Below, piece by piece: positions 9,901 to 17,175 of a DNA stretch of 64,000 nucleotides; the first letter of the stretch is position 1; the number at the start of each line of letters is the position of its first letter. The notes below the pieces were generated by a model that ran no database searches, was not told the DNA's origin, and saw only the letters and a program-made list of their open reading frames with translations. Source of the stretch: Dawidia cretensis (GTDB taxonomy: Bacteria; Bacteroidota; Bacteroidia; Cytophagales; Cyclobacteriaceae); the NCBI RefSeq assembly GCF_018598175.1, contig NZ_JAHESE010000003.1, positions 1-64,000 of the forward strand, given 5' to 3'. Both the position numbers and the translations under genes were made by a program.

Positions 9901-10080
9901 CTTATTTCACGGATCAAACTAACAAACCTGCGCTTCTACTTCAGTGGAACCAATCTTTTAACGTTCAGCAAATTCAAGATGTGGGATCCGGAATTGGGAG
10001 GCAATCGCGACGCGAATGGCAATGGTATGGGGTACCCCATTCAAAAGGTCTTCAATATGGGGCTTCAACTTTCCTTCTAA
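6949..10080 (+). CDS. SusC-like TonB-dependent outer-membrane transporter (PUL 1)
   Basis: The start is set at ATG 6949 (MHKFYKILICC), which gives a normal signal peptide ending near FAQ; the 1065-codon frame includes 22 extra upstream codons. The 1043-residue protein has a carboxypeptidase-regulatory-like domain (about 29-110, SGTVTDESGESLPGVSVMIKG), a TonB-box-like segment (EVVVVSYGTQKK), a plug with the SusC signature ITSLYGSRGANG-like stretch (ATSLYGSRGANGVI), and a long beta-barrel ending in the aromatic QLSF. It lacks the STN domain of the PUL 2 paralogue. It should import oligosaccharides with the SusD protein encoded 11 bases downstream. An unusual LLDNNEI replaces the common LIDG turn of the plug. 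Most of the plug is nearly identical to the SusC at 17176. Confidence 0.96.
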   Translation: MHKFYKILICCIFIVAGSRQSIFAQALRVSGTVTDESGESLPGVSVMIKGTNNGTTSDNNGKYALEVADVNAILIFSFVGYSSQTMEVANRSSINVSLVPDVAALGEVVVVSYGTQKKESVIGSITTVEPEKLKIPSSNLTTALAGRMSGIIAYQRSGEPGADNASFFIRGVTTFGYKKDPLILLDNNEITTRELARLQPDDIASFSIMKDATATSLYGSRGANGVILVTTKRGLEGKATINIRMENSFSMPTQDIALADPVTYMKLHNEAVRTRNPLGVTPYSQNKIENTMNGGNPYAYPANDWYKMVFKDYAQNKRLNFNLTGGEKVAKYYLAGSVNNDNGLLNVDKRNNFNSNIDLKSYMLRSNITLNVTKTTEVTVRLQGLFDDYTGPIEGGDAIYRQVMRTNPVLFPAYYLPDSANAHTQHILFGNYDKGGYNNPYASLARGYRDFSTSHIMAQGELRQKLDFILEGLSIRGLFNTNRYANYEVRRFYTPFFYAMSRYDKADDTYRLNPLNPTTGTEYLDYQEPLDRKLITSTTYMEAAINWDRLFNEKHAVGGLVVMTRREQLNANAGDLQKSLPYRNMSTAGRFTYAYDSRYFAEFNFGYNGSERFSKKERFGFFPSAGVAWIASNETFWNGRLKQIVDKLKVKATYGLVGNDAIGSENDRFFYLSNVNMNDDRKGAAFGTYGNGQALTGVSISRYANDQITWETAIKWNLGVEMNLFGKLEIQADVFSEHRKNILMDRAFIPATMGLQAGVRANVGEASSSGFDMSASYDHSFANGAWVTGMANFTYATSKFKIYEEPDYSSTPWRSRVGTSLNQIWGLVAERLFVDEEEVRNSPTQFGDYMAGDIKYKDLNDDGQINELDMVPMGYPTVPEVVYGFGLSGGWKRFDLSCFFQGLARESFQINAFDTSPFVDGQNALLKAYADDHWSEENRNVYALWPRLSPTRVENNMVGSSWVVRDGSFLRLKSVEFGYTLPISLISRIKLTNLRFYFSGTNLLTFSKFKMWDPELGGNRDANGNGMGYPIQKVFNMGLQLSF

Positions 10081-10091
10081 AATCGAGTACG

Positions 10092-12002
10092 ATGAAAAAG
10101 ATATTCATAACACTGATTATACTATGCACCCTGAGCGCATGCGGTGATTACCTGGATGTAGTGCCGGATAATATTGCGACTATTGATTATGCTTTCCGGA
10201 ACAGAACAGTCGCTCAAAAGTATCTGTTCACCTGTTATAATTACCGTCCGCGAATTGGCGCGGTGGATAACGATCCTGCCATGAGCGGTGCCGACGAGAC
10301 CTGGCAACGTTACATTATCAACCAGGGTTTCCCAACCTGGGGGAATACCAACATTGCACGCGGCTTACAAAATGCAGCGAATCCGTATTTTAATTATTGG
10401 AGTGATGGTTTATGGGTCGGTATCCGCGATTGCAGCATCTTTCTGGACAACATTCATAAAGTTCAGGACCTGGCGGATTACGAGAAGAGGAGATGGATCG
10501 GCGAGGTGAAGTTTCTGAAGGCTTACTATCATTATTGTCTGTTTAAATGCTATGGTCCTATTCCTATTGTTGACGTCAACCTTCCGATCAATGCCAGTGC
10601 AGAAGAAGTAAAAGTGTATCGTGAGCCGGTAGATTCGGTCGTTCAGTATATCGCGAACCTGATGCAGGAGGCGGCCGTTGATCTGCCGGATGCAAACGAA
10701 GTGATCGAAGGAACCGAAGCTGGCCGCGTTGACAAACTGGCGGCGTTGAGTATGCGTGCGGAAGTGCTGCTCTTTGCGGCCAGCCCCCTGTTCAATGGAA
10801 ATGCCGATTATGCAGGCATGATCGACAAGCGGGGGGTGCAGCTTTTTTCGCAGGCCTATGATCCTGAAAAGTGGCAGCTTGCCGCGGATGCGTGTAAGGA
10901 GGCTATCGATGTTTGCCAGGCGCAGGGTAAAGCGTTGTATGACCTGGTTGATCCGTTGACGTTAAATGCTCCTGATCCGTTCAAGGTCCAAACAACGTAC
11001 CGGCAGGCAATTTGCGATCGGTGGAACAAGGAATTATTATGGGGCAACACCAATAATGACGTTGCCCTTCTGGTACGGCACGCAACGCCAAGGCTGGTGC
11101 GATTAACGCCGGAGCGGCTTAATGATGCAACCAGCGAATGGGCACCGACCTTAAAAATGGTTGGGAAATACTATTCGTCGAACGGAGTTCCGATCGATGA
11201 GGATGTTCAGTGGAGAGATAACGGATGGTATCAAGACCGCTATAAGGTGAGACCGGAAGCTTCTGCCGGAGATGAAAAATATTATGTAAAGGAAGGCGAG
11301 AAAACAGTCTACCTGCATTACAATCGCGAACCGCGCTTTTATGCCAGCCTTGGTTTTGATAAGGGAGTTTACTTTGGGAATGGCTACTACGATTTTCCTG
11401 CCAATGTAAAGGTTTGTGATTTCTTCAACCTCGGCGTTTCCGGATGGCAGGGAGGATCTGGATTTTCCGCTACAGGATATTCTGTGAAGAAGATGCACAG
11501 CTTCAAAGATGCGCAGACGAGAGACAACGTGTCATTTGAATATTTTCCTTTTCCCATTATGCGTCTGGCCAATCTTTACCTGATGTATGCCGAAGCATTG
11601 AATGAAGTGAACGGGCCGGTTGACGAAGTCTTCACGTATCTAGATCTCATCCGGGCTCGTGCCGGGCTAAAGGGGGTTCAAGAATCGTGGTCTACGTATT
11701 CCAGCAGACCTGGTAAACCCGCTACCAAAGAAGGCCTGCGTGAGATCATTCATGACGAACGAACTATTGAGCTGGCTTTTGAAGGCAAGCGCTTTTGGGA
11801 TATCCGGCGCTGGAAGGAGATAGAGGTGTTAAACGAACAGCCCCAGGGATGGAACATCATGGGCGAGACCCACGCGGATTTTTACAGGGTGATATCGGTG
11901 GCGAAAGAGCCGGTCGAGTTTACGGTAAAAGATTATTTCTGGCCTATCAAAGTATCAGACCTGGTAGTTAATAATAACCTGATCCAAAATTATGGCTGGT
12001 AG
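10092..12002 (+). CDS. SusD/RagB-like outer-membrane lipoprotein (PUL 1)
   Basis: The true start is ATG 10092 (MKKIFITLIIL); the longer frame from 9981 overlaps the SusC gene in another frame. The 636-residue product has a lipobox TLSAC with Cys17, then GDYLDVVPDN, a hallmark of SusD. The TPR-rich body contains AEVKFLKAYYHY-like sequence (GEVKFLKAYYHYCLFKCYGPIP) and a C-terminal SusD region with IIHDERTIELAFEGKRFWDIRRW. It forms the surface lid of the SusC transporter and binds the glycan. It is paralogous to the SusD at 20628. Confidence 0.96.
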   Translation: MKKIFITLIILCTLSACGDYLDVVPDNIATIDYAFRNRTVAQKYLFTCYNYRPRIGAVDNDPAMSGADETWQRYIINQGFPTWGNTNIARGLQNAANPYFNYWSDGLWVGIRDCSIFLDNIHKVQDLADYEKRRWIGEVKFLKAYYHYCLFKCYGPIPIVDVNLPINASAEEVKVYREPVDSVVQYIANLMQEAAVDLPDANEVIEGTEAGRVDKLAALSMRAEVLLFAASPLFNGNADYAGMIDKRGVQLFSQAYDPEKWQLAADACKEAIDVCQAQGKALYDLVDPLTLNAPDPFKVQTTYRQAICDRWNKELLWGNTNNDVALLVRHATPRLVRLTPERLNDATSEWAPTLKMVGKYYSSNGVPIDEDVQWRDNGWYQDRYKVRPEASAGDEKYYVKEGEKTVYLHYNREPRFYASLGFDKGVYFGNGYYDFPANVKVCDFFNLGVSGWQGGSGFSATGYSVKKMHSFKDAQTRDNVSFEYFPFPIMRLANLYLMYAEALNEVNGPVDEVFTYLDLIRARAGLKGVQESWSTYSSRPGKPATKEGLREIIHDERTIELAFEGKRFWDIRRWKEIEVLNEQPQGWNIMGETHADFYRVISVAKEPVEFTVKDYFWPIKVSDLVVNNNLIQNYGW

Positions 12003-12029
12003 GCAGCCTCCAATCATGTGTTTAAAAAT

Positions 12030-13205
12030 ATGTATATGAACATGAGAAATACTCTTTTTTATATAGTCATTGGTTTTATAGCCCCGGCCTGTAAGGAGGA
12101 ATCCTTTTGGCAGGAACCAATAGATACCAATCCTCCCGGCGAGATCGCAAACGTGGAGGTCGAAAATATTCCGGGAGGAGCCATCCTTCGTTATGCGCTG
12201 CCGCATGATGAAGACCTTCTTTATGTAAAAGCCGTGTATTCATTGCAAGATGGAATTACCAGCGAGGTACGTGCTTCTCTTTATAATGATACGTTAAAGA
12301 TTCAGGGATTCGGAGACACTGCCGAGCGACAGGTAAAGCTGATTGCCGTGGACCGCAGCAGGAACGAATCACCGGCGGTTGAAACAACCATCGTCCCGCT
12401 TGAGCCTCCTGTTGTTACGATTGGCGAAACATTAGAGCTGATCCCGGACTTTGGAGGGGTTCACGCGTATTGGCAGAACCCGGCCCGGGCGGAAATTTCA
12501 GTGGTGATATTGAAGGAGGATCATAACAAAGAGTACGTTCCGTTGGAAACTTTTTATAGTTCGGTAAAAGCCGGAGAGGGAGCAAAGAGAGAAATGGATA
12601 CGATCCCTGTCAACATCGGGGCGTATGTTCAGGACCGCTGGGGTAACAGGAGTGAGATCAAGTATTATACCCTGACCCCGATCTATGAAACAAAGTTTGA
12701 TCGCAACAAATTCAATGCCGTTGAGCTACCCGGCGATCAACCGAGTGCCTTTGGTTGGGTAAAGCCAAGAATGTGGGATGATATTATGGGTGACCAGGGG
12801 TTTAGCTCGCCGGGTGGTTCGGGCGTTTGGCCTCATTCTGTTACCATTGATCTTGGTGTCGTAGTGCAAATGAGTCGGTTGAGAGTATTTCAGCGGCAAG
12901 GGACGTACATTTTTTCGGAAGGGAATCCCAGAAAATTCGAGGTCTGGGGAGCCGAGCAGCTTGACGGATCAGGAAACTGGGATAGCTGGACTAAACTGAT
13001 GGATTGCACGTCCGTAAAACCTTCCGGATTACCGATGGGACAGAATACAGATGAAGATGTGAGCAGGGCCAACAATGGAGAGGATTTTATTTGTCCTGTG
13101 ACAGCTCCGAAAGTTCGCTATATCCGGATTAAGGTTATACAAACCTGGTCTGGCGGTGACAACTTTCAAATATCGGAGTTGCAATTTTTTGGTGACAACC
13201 GGTAA
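12030..13205 (+). CDS. PUL lipoprotein, DUF4959/DUF5126/DUF5000-like (F5/8-type C-terminus)
   Basis: ATGs at 12030, 12036 and 12042 are all possible starts, and an in-frame GTG lies at 12018; I chose 12030. A short signal peptide ends in APAC and is followed by KEES, an acidic stretch typical of surface-exposed lipoproteins in Bacteroidota. Two Ig-like segments follow (GEIANVEVENIPGGAILRYALP; then VVTIGETLELIPDFGG). The C-terminal ~150 residues look like an F5/8 (galactose-binding-like) module with VTIDLGVVVQMSRLRVFQRQ and VRYIRIKVIQTWSGG. It is probably a glycan-binding accessory protein of the SusCD complex. Family names come from memory of the domain order; the binding ligand is unknown. 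Its paralogue is at 22574. Confidence 0.85.
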   Translation: MYMNMRNTLFYIVIGFIAPACKEESFWQEPIDTNPPGEIANVEVENIPGGAILRYALPHDEDLLYVKAVYSLQDGITSEVRASLYNDTLKIQGFGDTAERQVKLIAVDRSRNESPAVETTIVPLEPPVVTIGETLELIPDFGGVHAYWQNPARAEISVVILKEDHNKEYVPLETFYSSVKAGEGAKREMDTIPVNIGAYVQDRWGNRSEIKYYTLTPIYETKFDRNKFNAVELPGDQPSAFGWVKPRMWDDIMGDQGFSSPGGSGVWPHSVTIDLGVVVQMSRLRVFQRQGTYIFSEGNPRKFEVWGAEQLDGSGNWDSWTKLMDCTSVKPSGLPMGQNTDEDVSRANNGEDFICPVTAPKVRYIRIKVIQTWSGGDNFQISELQFFGDNR

Positions 13206-13230
13206 TGTTAACTCTTTTAAAAAAAACATC

Positions 13231-14361
13231 ATGAAACAGCTATATTATTTACGCGAACGATCACGCCATCTACATGCAATAGGCATCGCATTGCTGGTTG
13301 TTATGCTGGTAGCCTGCTCAGACATGAATGATCTGCATCAGGAGTATCTGGATCGGGGAGAGGTTATTTATGCCGCTAAAGCCGATAGCGTAGCGCCCCA
13401 TTCAGGTAAAAATCGTGTTGAGTTTGAAGTATTTGTCAAGTCACAGCGGATCACAATAGCCAGGTTTTTCTGGAACGATTACAGGGATTCTTCAGACCTT
13501 GTTATAGAGGGGCAGGGTATTTTCAAAAAAATGCTGGATAACCTGGAAGAGAGGAGATACATTTTTAAACTCGTATGCCTGGATGAATTTGGGAACAGAT
13601 CGCTGCCCGTAGAGCTAAGTGCCAATGTTTATGGTGAACAGTATCAGGCGCAATTAGTGAACAGATCGGTGGGATCGACGTCGATCGACGCGCTGGGAAA
13701 AATAACGATACATTGGGGTGGCGCTGTTGATGGGGCGGTTGCAATAGAAGTAAGGTATACGGATATCGCGGGAAATAGTAAACTTCAAAGTTTTCCGTCA
13801 GATTTGCCAACGTCTGTCATTGCAGACCTTAAGCCGGATATGGGGTATGAGTATAGAACCGTGTATAAACCCGATTCTACCGGTATTGATAGTTTTTTTA
13901 CGGACTATTCACCGAGTACATTGTTGACCTTTGACAAAATAGACTGGGATATAATTGACTTTTCCTCGGAGCATGGTGGTGCGGAGAATTCGGTGAAGAA
14001 TTTTATTGATGGAACCTTTAAAACCCGTTGGCACTCATTAGCCGGGAGCTCGTCCTATCCACATCATGCAACGATCGACATGGGCGTTGTACGAACAATA
14101 ACACAATTCGGAGTATGGATAACAACCTTTGATTCTCCTCCGGATGGCGATCACAGGGCTCCTGACAAGATTAAATTTTTAGTGAGCATGGACAATATCA
14201 CCTGGACTGACCTGGGAGAATTTGACTTTAATCGTTTCCTGCTGGGTGAGCAGACCTTTGTCACGCCTCCTTCTACCCAGGGCCGATATTTTCGATTTGT
14301 GGGAGTGTCGGGACCCGAGAATAATATGGTTATCGGTGAAGTAAGCGCCTATGGTTTTTGA
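13231..14361 (+). CDS. PUL lipoprotein, DUF4998-like with F5/8-type C-terminus
   Basis: The start is ATG 13231 (MKQLYYLRERS); the frame from 13156 would overlap the previous gene. A signal peptide leads to LVAC with Cys29, followed by SDMND. The first ~220 residues match the DUF4998 pattern also seen at 23796 (GEVIYAAKADSVAPHSGKNRVEFEV). The last ~130 residues form an F5/8 type C-like module (IDGTFKTRWHS, HATIDMGVVRTITQFGVWI, GRYFRFVGVSG). It is the last gene of PUL 1 and is followed by a terminator. A role in surface glycan binding is inferred from context and domain type. Confidence 0.83.
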   Translation: MKQLYYLRERSRHLHAIGIALLVVMLVACSDMNDLHQEYLDRGEVIYAAKADSVAPHSGKNRVEFEVFVKSQRITIARFFWNDYRDSSDLVIEGQGIFKKMLDNLEERRYIFKLVCLDEFGNRSLPVELSANVYGEQYQAQLVNRSVGSTSIDALGKITIHWGGAVDGAVAIEVRYTDIAGNSKLQSFPSDLPTSVIADLKPDMGYEYRTVYKPDSTGIDSFFTDYSPSTLLTFDKIDWDIIDFSSEHGGAENSVKNFIDGTFKTRWHSLAGSSSYPHHATIDMGVVRTITQFGVWITTFDSPPDGDHRAPDKIKFLVSMDNITWTDLGEFDFNRFLLGEQTFVTPPSTQGRYFRFVGVSGPENNMVIGEVSAYGF

Positions 14362-14386
14362 TTGAGTTCATGTTCTATAAACATGG

Positions 14387-14428
14387 AGCGGTCCCCGGGT
14401 CTGATTTTGGACAAGGGGACCGCTTCTT
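14387..14428 (+). terminator. Terminator of PUL 1
   Basis: AGCGGTCCCC (14387-14396) and GGGGACCGCT (14415-14424) form a perfect 10-bp stem with an 18-base loop, followed by TCTTGTTT. It lies 25 bases after the last PUL 1 stop codon. Confidence 0.8.
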
Positions 14429-14481
14429 GTTTATAGTTTTGAAAGTCTATGCACGGTGGCCGCCGTCTAGACCCATTCGTA

Positions 14482-14889
14482 TTACGCTACACCAAATCTT
14501 TTCTTTGCGTCTTCTGTAACCGGCGCGAAGAAGTTCACCAGGTTGCCATCGGGGTCGCGGAAAAGCAACGAGCGGTTGCCCCAGGGCATGGTAGTGGGTT
14601 GTTGAAGGACGGCATCGCCGAGAAATGTTTTTAGTCGTTCAAATTCTGCGTCGACGTCATCGACGAGGAATTCAATGATGGCGGAGCGATTCGCGGCGGG
14701 GATGGCAATTTCATTGTTACCAAACAGGGCAAGCGTTCTTGTGCTGCCGATGGCCAGATTTGCTTGCGGTGTGCGCAGCTCGGCAAAATCTTCGGTGTAT
14801 TTTGCCATTGATGCAGCCGTGATCCGCTCATAGAAATCAATAAGGCGTTGGATGTCTGCGGTGATGATCCGGACAGAAGATAGATTCAT
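14482..14889 (-). CDS. VOC-family (glyoxalase-like) protein
   Basis: This 135-residue protein matches the vicinal-oxygen-chelate fold in size and pattern: VRIITADIQRLIDFYERI at the start, IIEFLVDDVDAEFERLK in the middle, and LLFRDPDGNLVNFFAP near the end. Family members bind metals or small ligands and include lyases, dioxygenases and resistance proteins. The second-half DPDGN and E/Q ligand context is present, but the substrate cannot be told. It is transcribed alone against both flanking PULs and seems unrelated to them. Confidence 0.88.
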   Translation of the reverse strand: MNLSSVRIITADIQRLIDFYERITAASMAKYTEDFAELRTPQANLAIGSTRTLALFGNNEIAIPAANRSAIIEFLVDDVDAEFERLKTFLGDAVLQQPTTMPWGNRSLLFRDPDGNLVNFFAPVTEDAKKRFGVA

Positions 14890-14931
14890 TGTTGTCGTTT
14901 TAAATTGTTCTATAAGGCAAGTAAAACGCTG

Positions 14932-14956
14932 CCTGCTGACAGCCTTATGTCAGCAG
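14932..14956. repeat. Short hairpin upstream of sigma-factor gene
   Basis: CTGCTGACA (14933-14941) pairs with TGTCAGCAG (14948-14956) around GCCTTA. It lies between the divergent VOC and sigma-factor genes with no T tract on either side. It may be a regulatory site or have no function. Confidence 0.35.
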
Positions 14957-15159
14957 CGCCGGATTTTTTATGCGGCGTCAACTGTTCCTGTTGCATGAAT
15001 CCGCGTTGCGAAGTTGCGGTGCGCTGCTATTTTGTTTCCCCATTTGTACATCATTAAATAAATGAGGAACTTTCGTATAAGGTTGACTAGCCCACAACCT
15101 TACGCTAACACCCATTCCGTCGATGCTCTGACGCTCGCGGGGTGGTTCCGAGATATTCT

Positions 15160-15768
15160 ATGTCCAACTACAGTGCCTATAGCGATCATGAACTGTCGAC
15201 CTTGTTGAAGGCCGATGACCATGGTGCGTTTAATGAAATCTATGGGCGCTACTGGAAGAAGATGTTGCTCATTGCGTGGAACCATAGTGAAGACAGAAGC
15301 TCGTCGAAGGACATTGTGCACGAGGTGTTTATTTCGTTGTGGGAGCGCCGCCATCAGGTGGTGATCGATAACCTGCCGGCCTTTCTGGCGACGGCGGTGA
15401 AATTCAGTATTTATAAGTATTATCAACGGGAGAGCAGGCGATCAGAATTGCTTCGGCTGAACTATGAGTTTACCGACTTGTCGCAAGACGAAGAGAAGCT
15501 CGATGCGCTCTTTTTGGAAGAATATATTAATGGAATAGTCGAGGAAATGCCCGCCAAATGTCGGTTGGTGTTTCGCTGCCGGGAAAAGGGTATGAAAAAC
15601 AGCGAGATTGCCGAACAAGCTCAAATCACCCAAAAGGCTGTGGAACGGAACCTGACCCGGGCGCTGAACATTATCCGGGGGGAGCTCAAGAATTATGGGT
15701 GGCTGTTTGCCCTGGCTGCGCCCGTGTTGTATGCCATTCTGAAAGAGGTCGAAAAGACCGGATTCTAA
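15160..15768 (+). CDS. ECF RNA polymerase sigma factor
   Basis: The start chosen is ATG 15160 (MSNYSAYSDHELS); the frame can be extended to a GTG at 15142. The 202-residue protein has sigma region 2 (FNEIYGRYWKKMLLIAWNH...VHEVFISLWERR, about 22-65) and region 4 (KGMKNSEIAEQAQITQKAVERNLTRAL, about 143-170). A hydrophobic C-terminal stretch (WLFALAAPVLYAIL) is common in the Bacteroidota PUL-associated group. It should direct transcription of PUL 2 when released by the FecR-like protein encoded next. The order sigma factor, anti-sigma factor, STN-SusC is the established trans-envelope signalling arrangement. Confidence 0.95.
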   Translation: MSNYSAYSDHELSTLLKADDHGAFNEIYGRYWKKMLLIAWNHSEDRSSSKDIVHEVFISLWERRHQVVIDNLPAFLATAVKFSIYKYYQRESRRSELLRLNYEFTDLSQDEEKLDALFLEEYINGIVEEMPAKCRLVFRCREKGMKNSEIAEQAQITQKAVERNLTRALNIIRGELKNYGWLFALAAPVLYAILKEVEKTGF

Positions 15769-15843
15769 GTTTTTTCAAAAAAAAATCGTTTGCGCTGTGG
15801 GGTAAGACCCGGGATACGGTACATACCTGTACTAAACCGACTT

Positions 15844-16968
15844 ATGCCTGTGGACCAGGAATACATCTACTCGTTACTGCGAAAATACAAGGACCGGACT
15901 GCCACCGAGGCAGAAAAGGAGGAATTGGTCTCCTGGTACCGTCAGCGCGCCGAACGCGACAGCGTCTTCCCCGAAGACGAACACGTTGTGGCCGAATCCA
16001 TGCGCGTACGCCTGCATCATGAAATCACCCGACCGCAACATGACCGCCGCCGTCAGTGGCTGGCCGCTGCATCCATACTCCTTATAATAGGTGTGAGCGT
16101 GGGGTTGTATTTGCGTCCCACCGCCGGGGTCGACCCAGGCGACATTACACCGGGGAGCCACCAGGCTATGCTCGTGCTGGTGGATGGAACAAAGATCTCG
16201 CTTACCGAGGCGGCCAACGGAAATATTGCCAGTCAGGAAAATATTCAAATCACCAAGTCCGGTGACGGGCAGCTGATCTATACTCTTGCGCCAAACCGCC
16301 AGGGCACTGCAACCGCGTCAGGATATAATACTATTGAAACGCCGAAGGGTGGACAGTATCAAGTGGTGTTGCCCGATGGATCGAAGATCTGGTTGAATGC
16401 CTACTCGTCGCTGCGGCTGCCGCTGAATTTTTCGGAAGGTGCTGAACGTCGTGTGGAGCTGAAAGGGGAGGCGTACTTCGAAGTAAGCCATCAGCCGACA
16501 CGTCCCTTTACCGTGGTGTCGGGGCAGCATGCAGTACAAGTACTAGGCACGCACTTCAATGTAAAGGCTTATGCGGACGAGCCGGATATCAAAACAAGCT
16601 TACTGGAAGGCAAGGTGCGCGTCACTGCGGGTACCCACAGCGTGACGCTGGCCCCGGGGCAACAATCGCGTCTGGCAGAAGGAAATATCACGGTAGCGGA
16701 AATAGACACTCGTGAAGCCGTGGCCTGGAAAGAAGGCTATTTTATGTTTGATGACGAACGCCTTGAAGACATCATGCGCAGCGTCGCGCGGTGGTATGAT
16801 GTAGAGGTAGTCTTTGATAATGATGCCTTGAAAGAAGAAACGTTTGGTGCCGTGACGACACGGTTTACCCGGATATCAACGCTGCTGGAGATTATGGAGC
16901 AAACCGGGGATGTGCAATTCCGGGTAGAGGGGAAGACGATTCACATCAGCAGCAAACAGCCGGTATGA
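15844..16968 (+). CDS. FecR-family anti-sigma factor
   Basis: The start is ATG 15844 (MPVDQEYIYSLL), giving 374 residues; the longer frame uses a TTG at 15790. A cytoplasmic helical domain (1-65, EAEKEELVSWY) is followed by a membrane helix (WLAAASILLIIGVSVGLYL). The periplasmic FecR domain has the typical TPKGGQYQVVLPDGSKIWLNAYSSLRLP and VLGTHFNVKAY motifs. The C-terminal DUF4974-like domain (EGYFMFDDERLEDIMRSVARWYDVEVVF) would contact the STN domain of the SusC encoded downstream. It should hold the sigma factor inactive until the transporter reports substrate. Confidence 0.95.
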   Translation: MPVDQEYIYSLLRKYKDRTATEAEKEELVSWYRQRAERDSVFPEDEHVVAESMRVRLHHEITRPQHDRRRQWLAAASILLIIGVSVGLYLRPTAGVDPGDITPGSHQAMLVLVDGTKISLTEAANGNIASQENIQITKSGDGQLIYTLAPNRQGTATASGYNTIETPKGGQYQVVLPDGSKIWLNAYSSLRLPLNFSEGAERRVELKGEAYFEVSHQPTRPFTVVSGQHAVQVLGTHFNVKAYADEPDIKTSLLEGKVRVTAGTHSVTLAPGQQSRLAEGNITVAEIDTREAVAWKEGYFMFDDERLEDIMRSVARWYDVEVVFDNDALKEETFGAVTTRFTRISTLLEIMEQTGDVQFRVEGKTIHISSKQPV

Positions 16969-17175
16969 TGCCGGTATACTTACGAAGAGCCTAACGAAAT
17001 ACTACTAAACACTTAACCGCCATGAAAAAGACCAAATCTCCACCACCCGCTACGTCCTGAGACTGGGGAGGCCTATAAATGAGAACAGGAGCACTTACGA
17101 TGCCCCTGCTCATAGCCTGCTTCATTCAGAAAGTCACTATTGATAACAATTCCTTACTTAACGCAAGCCATTCAA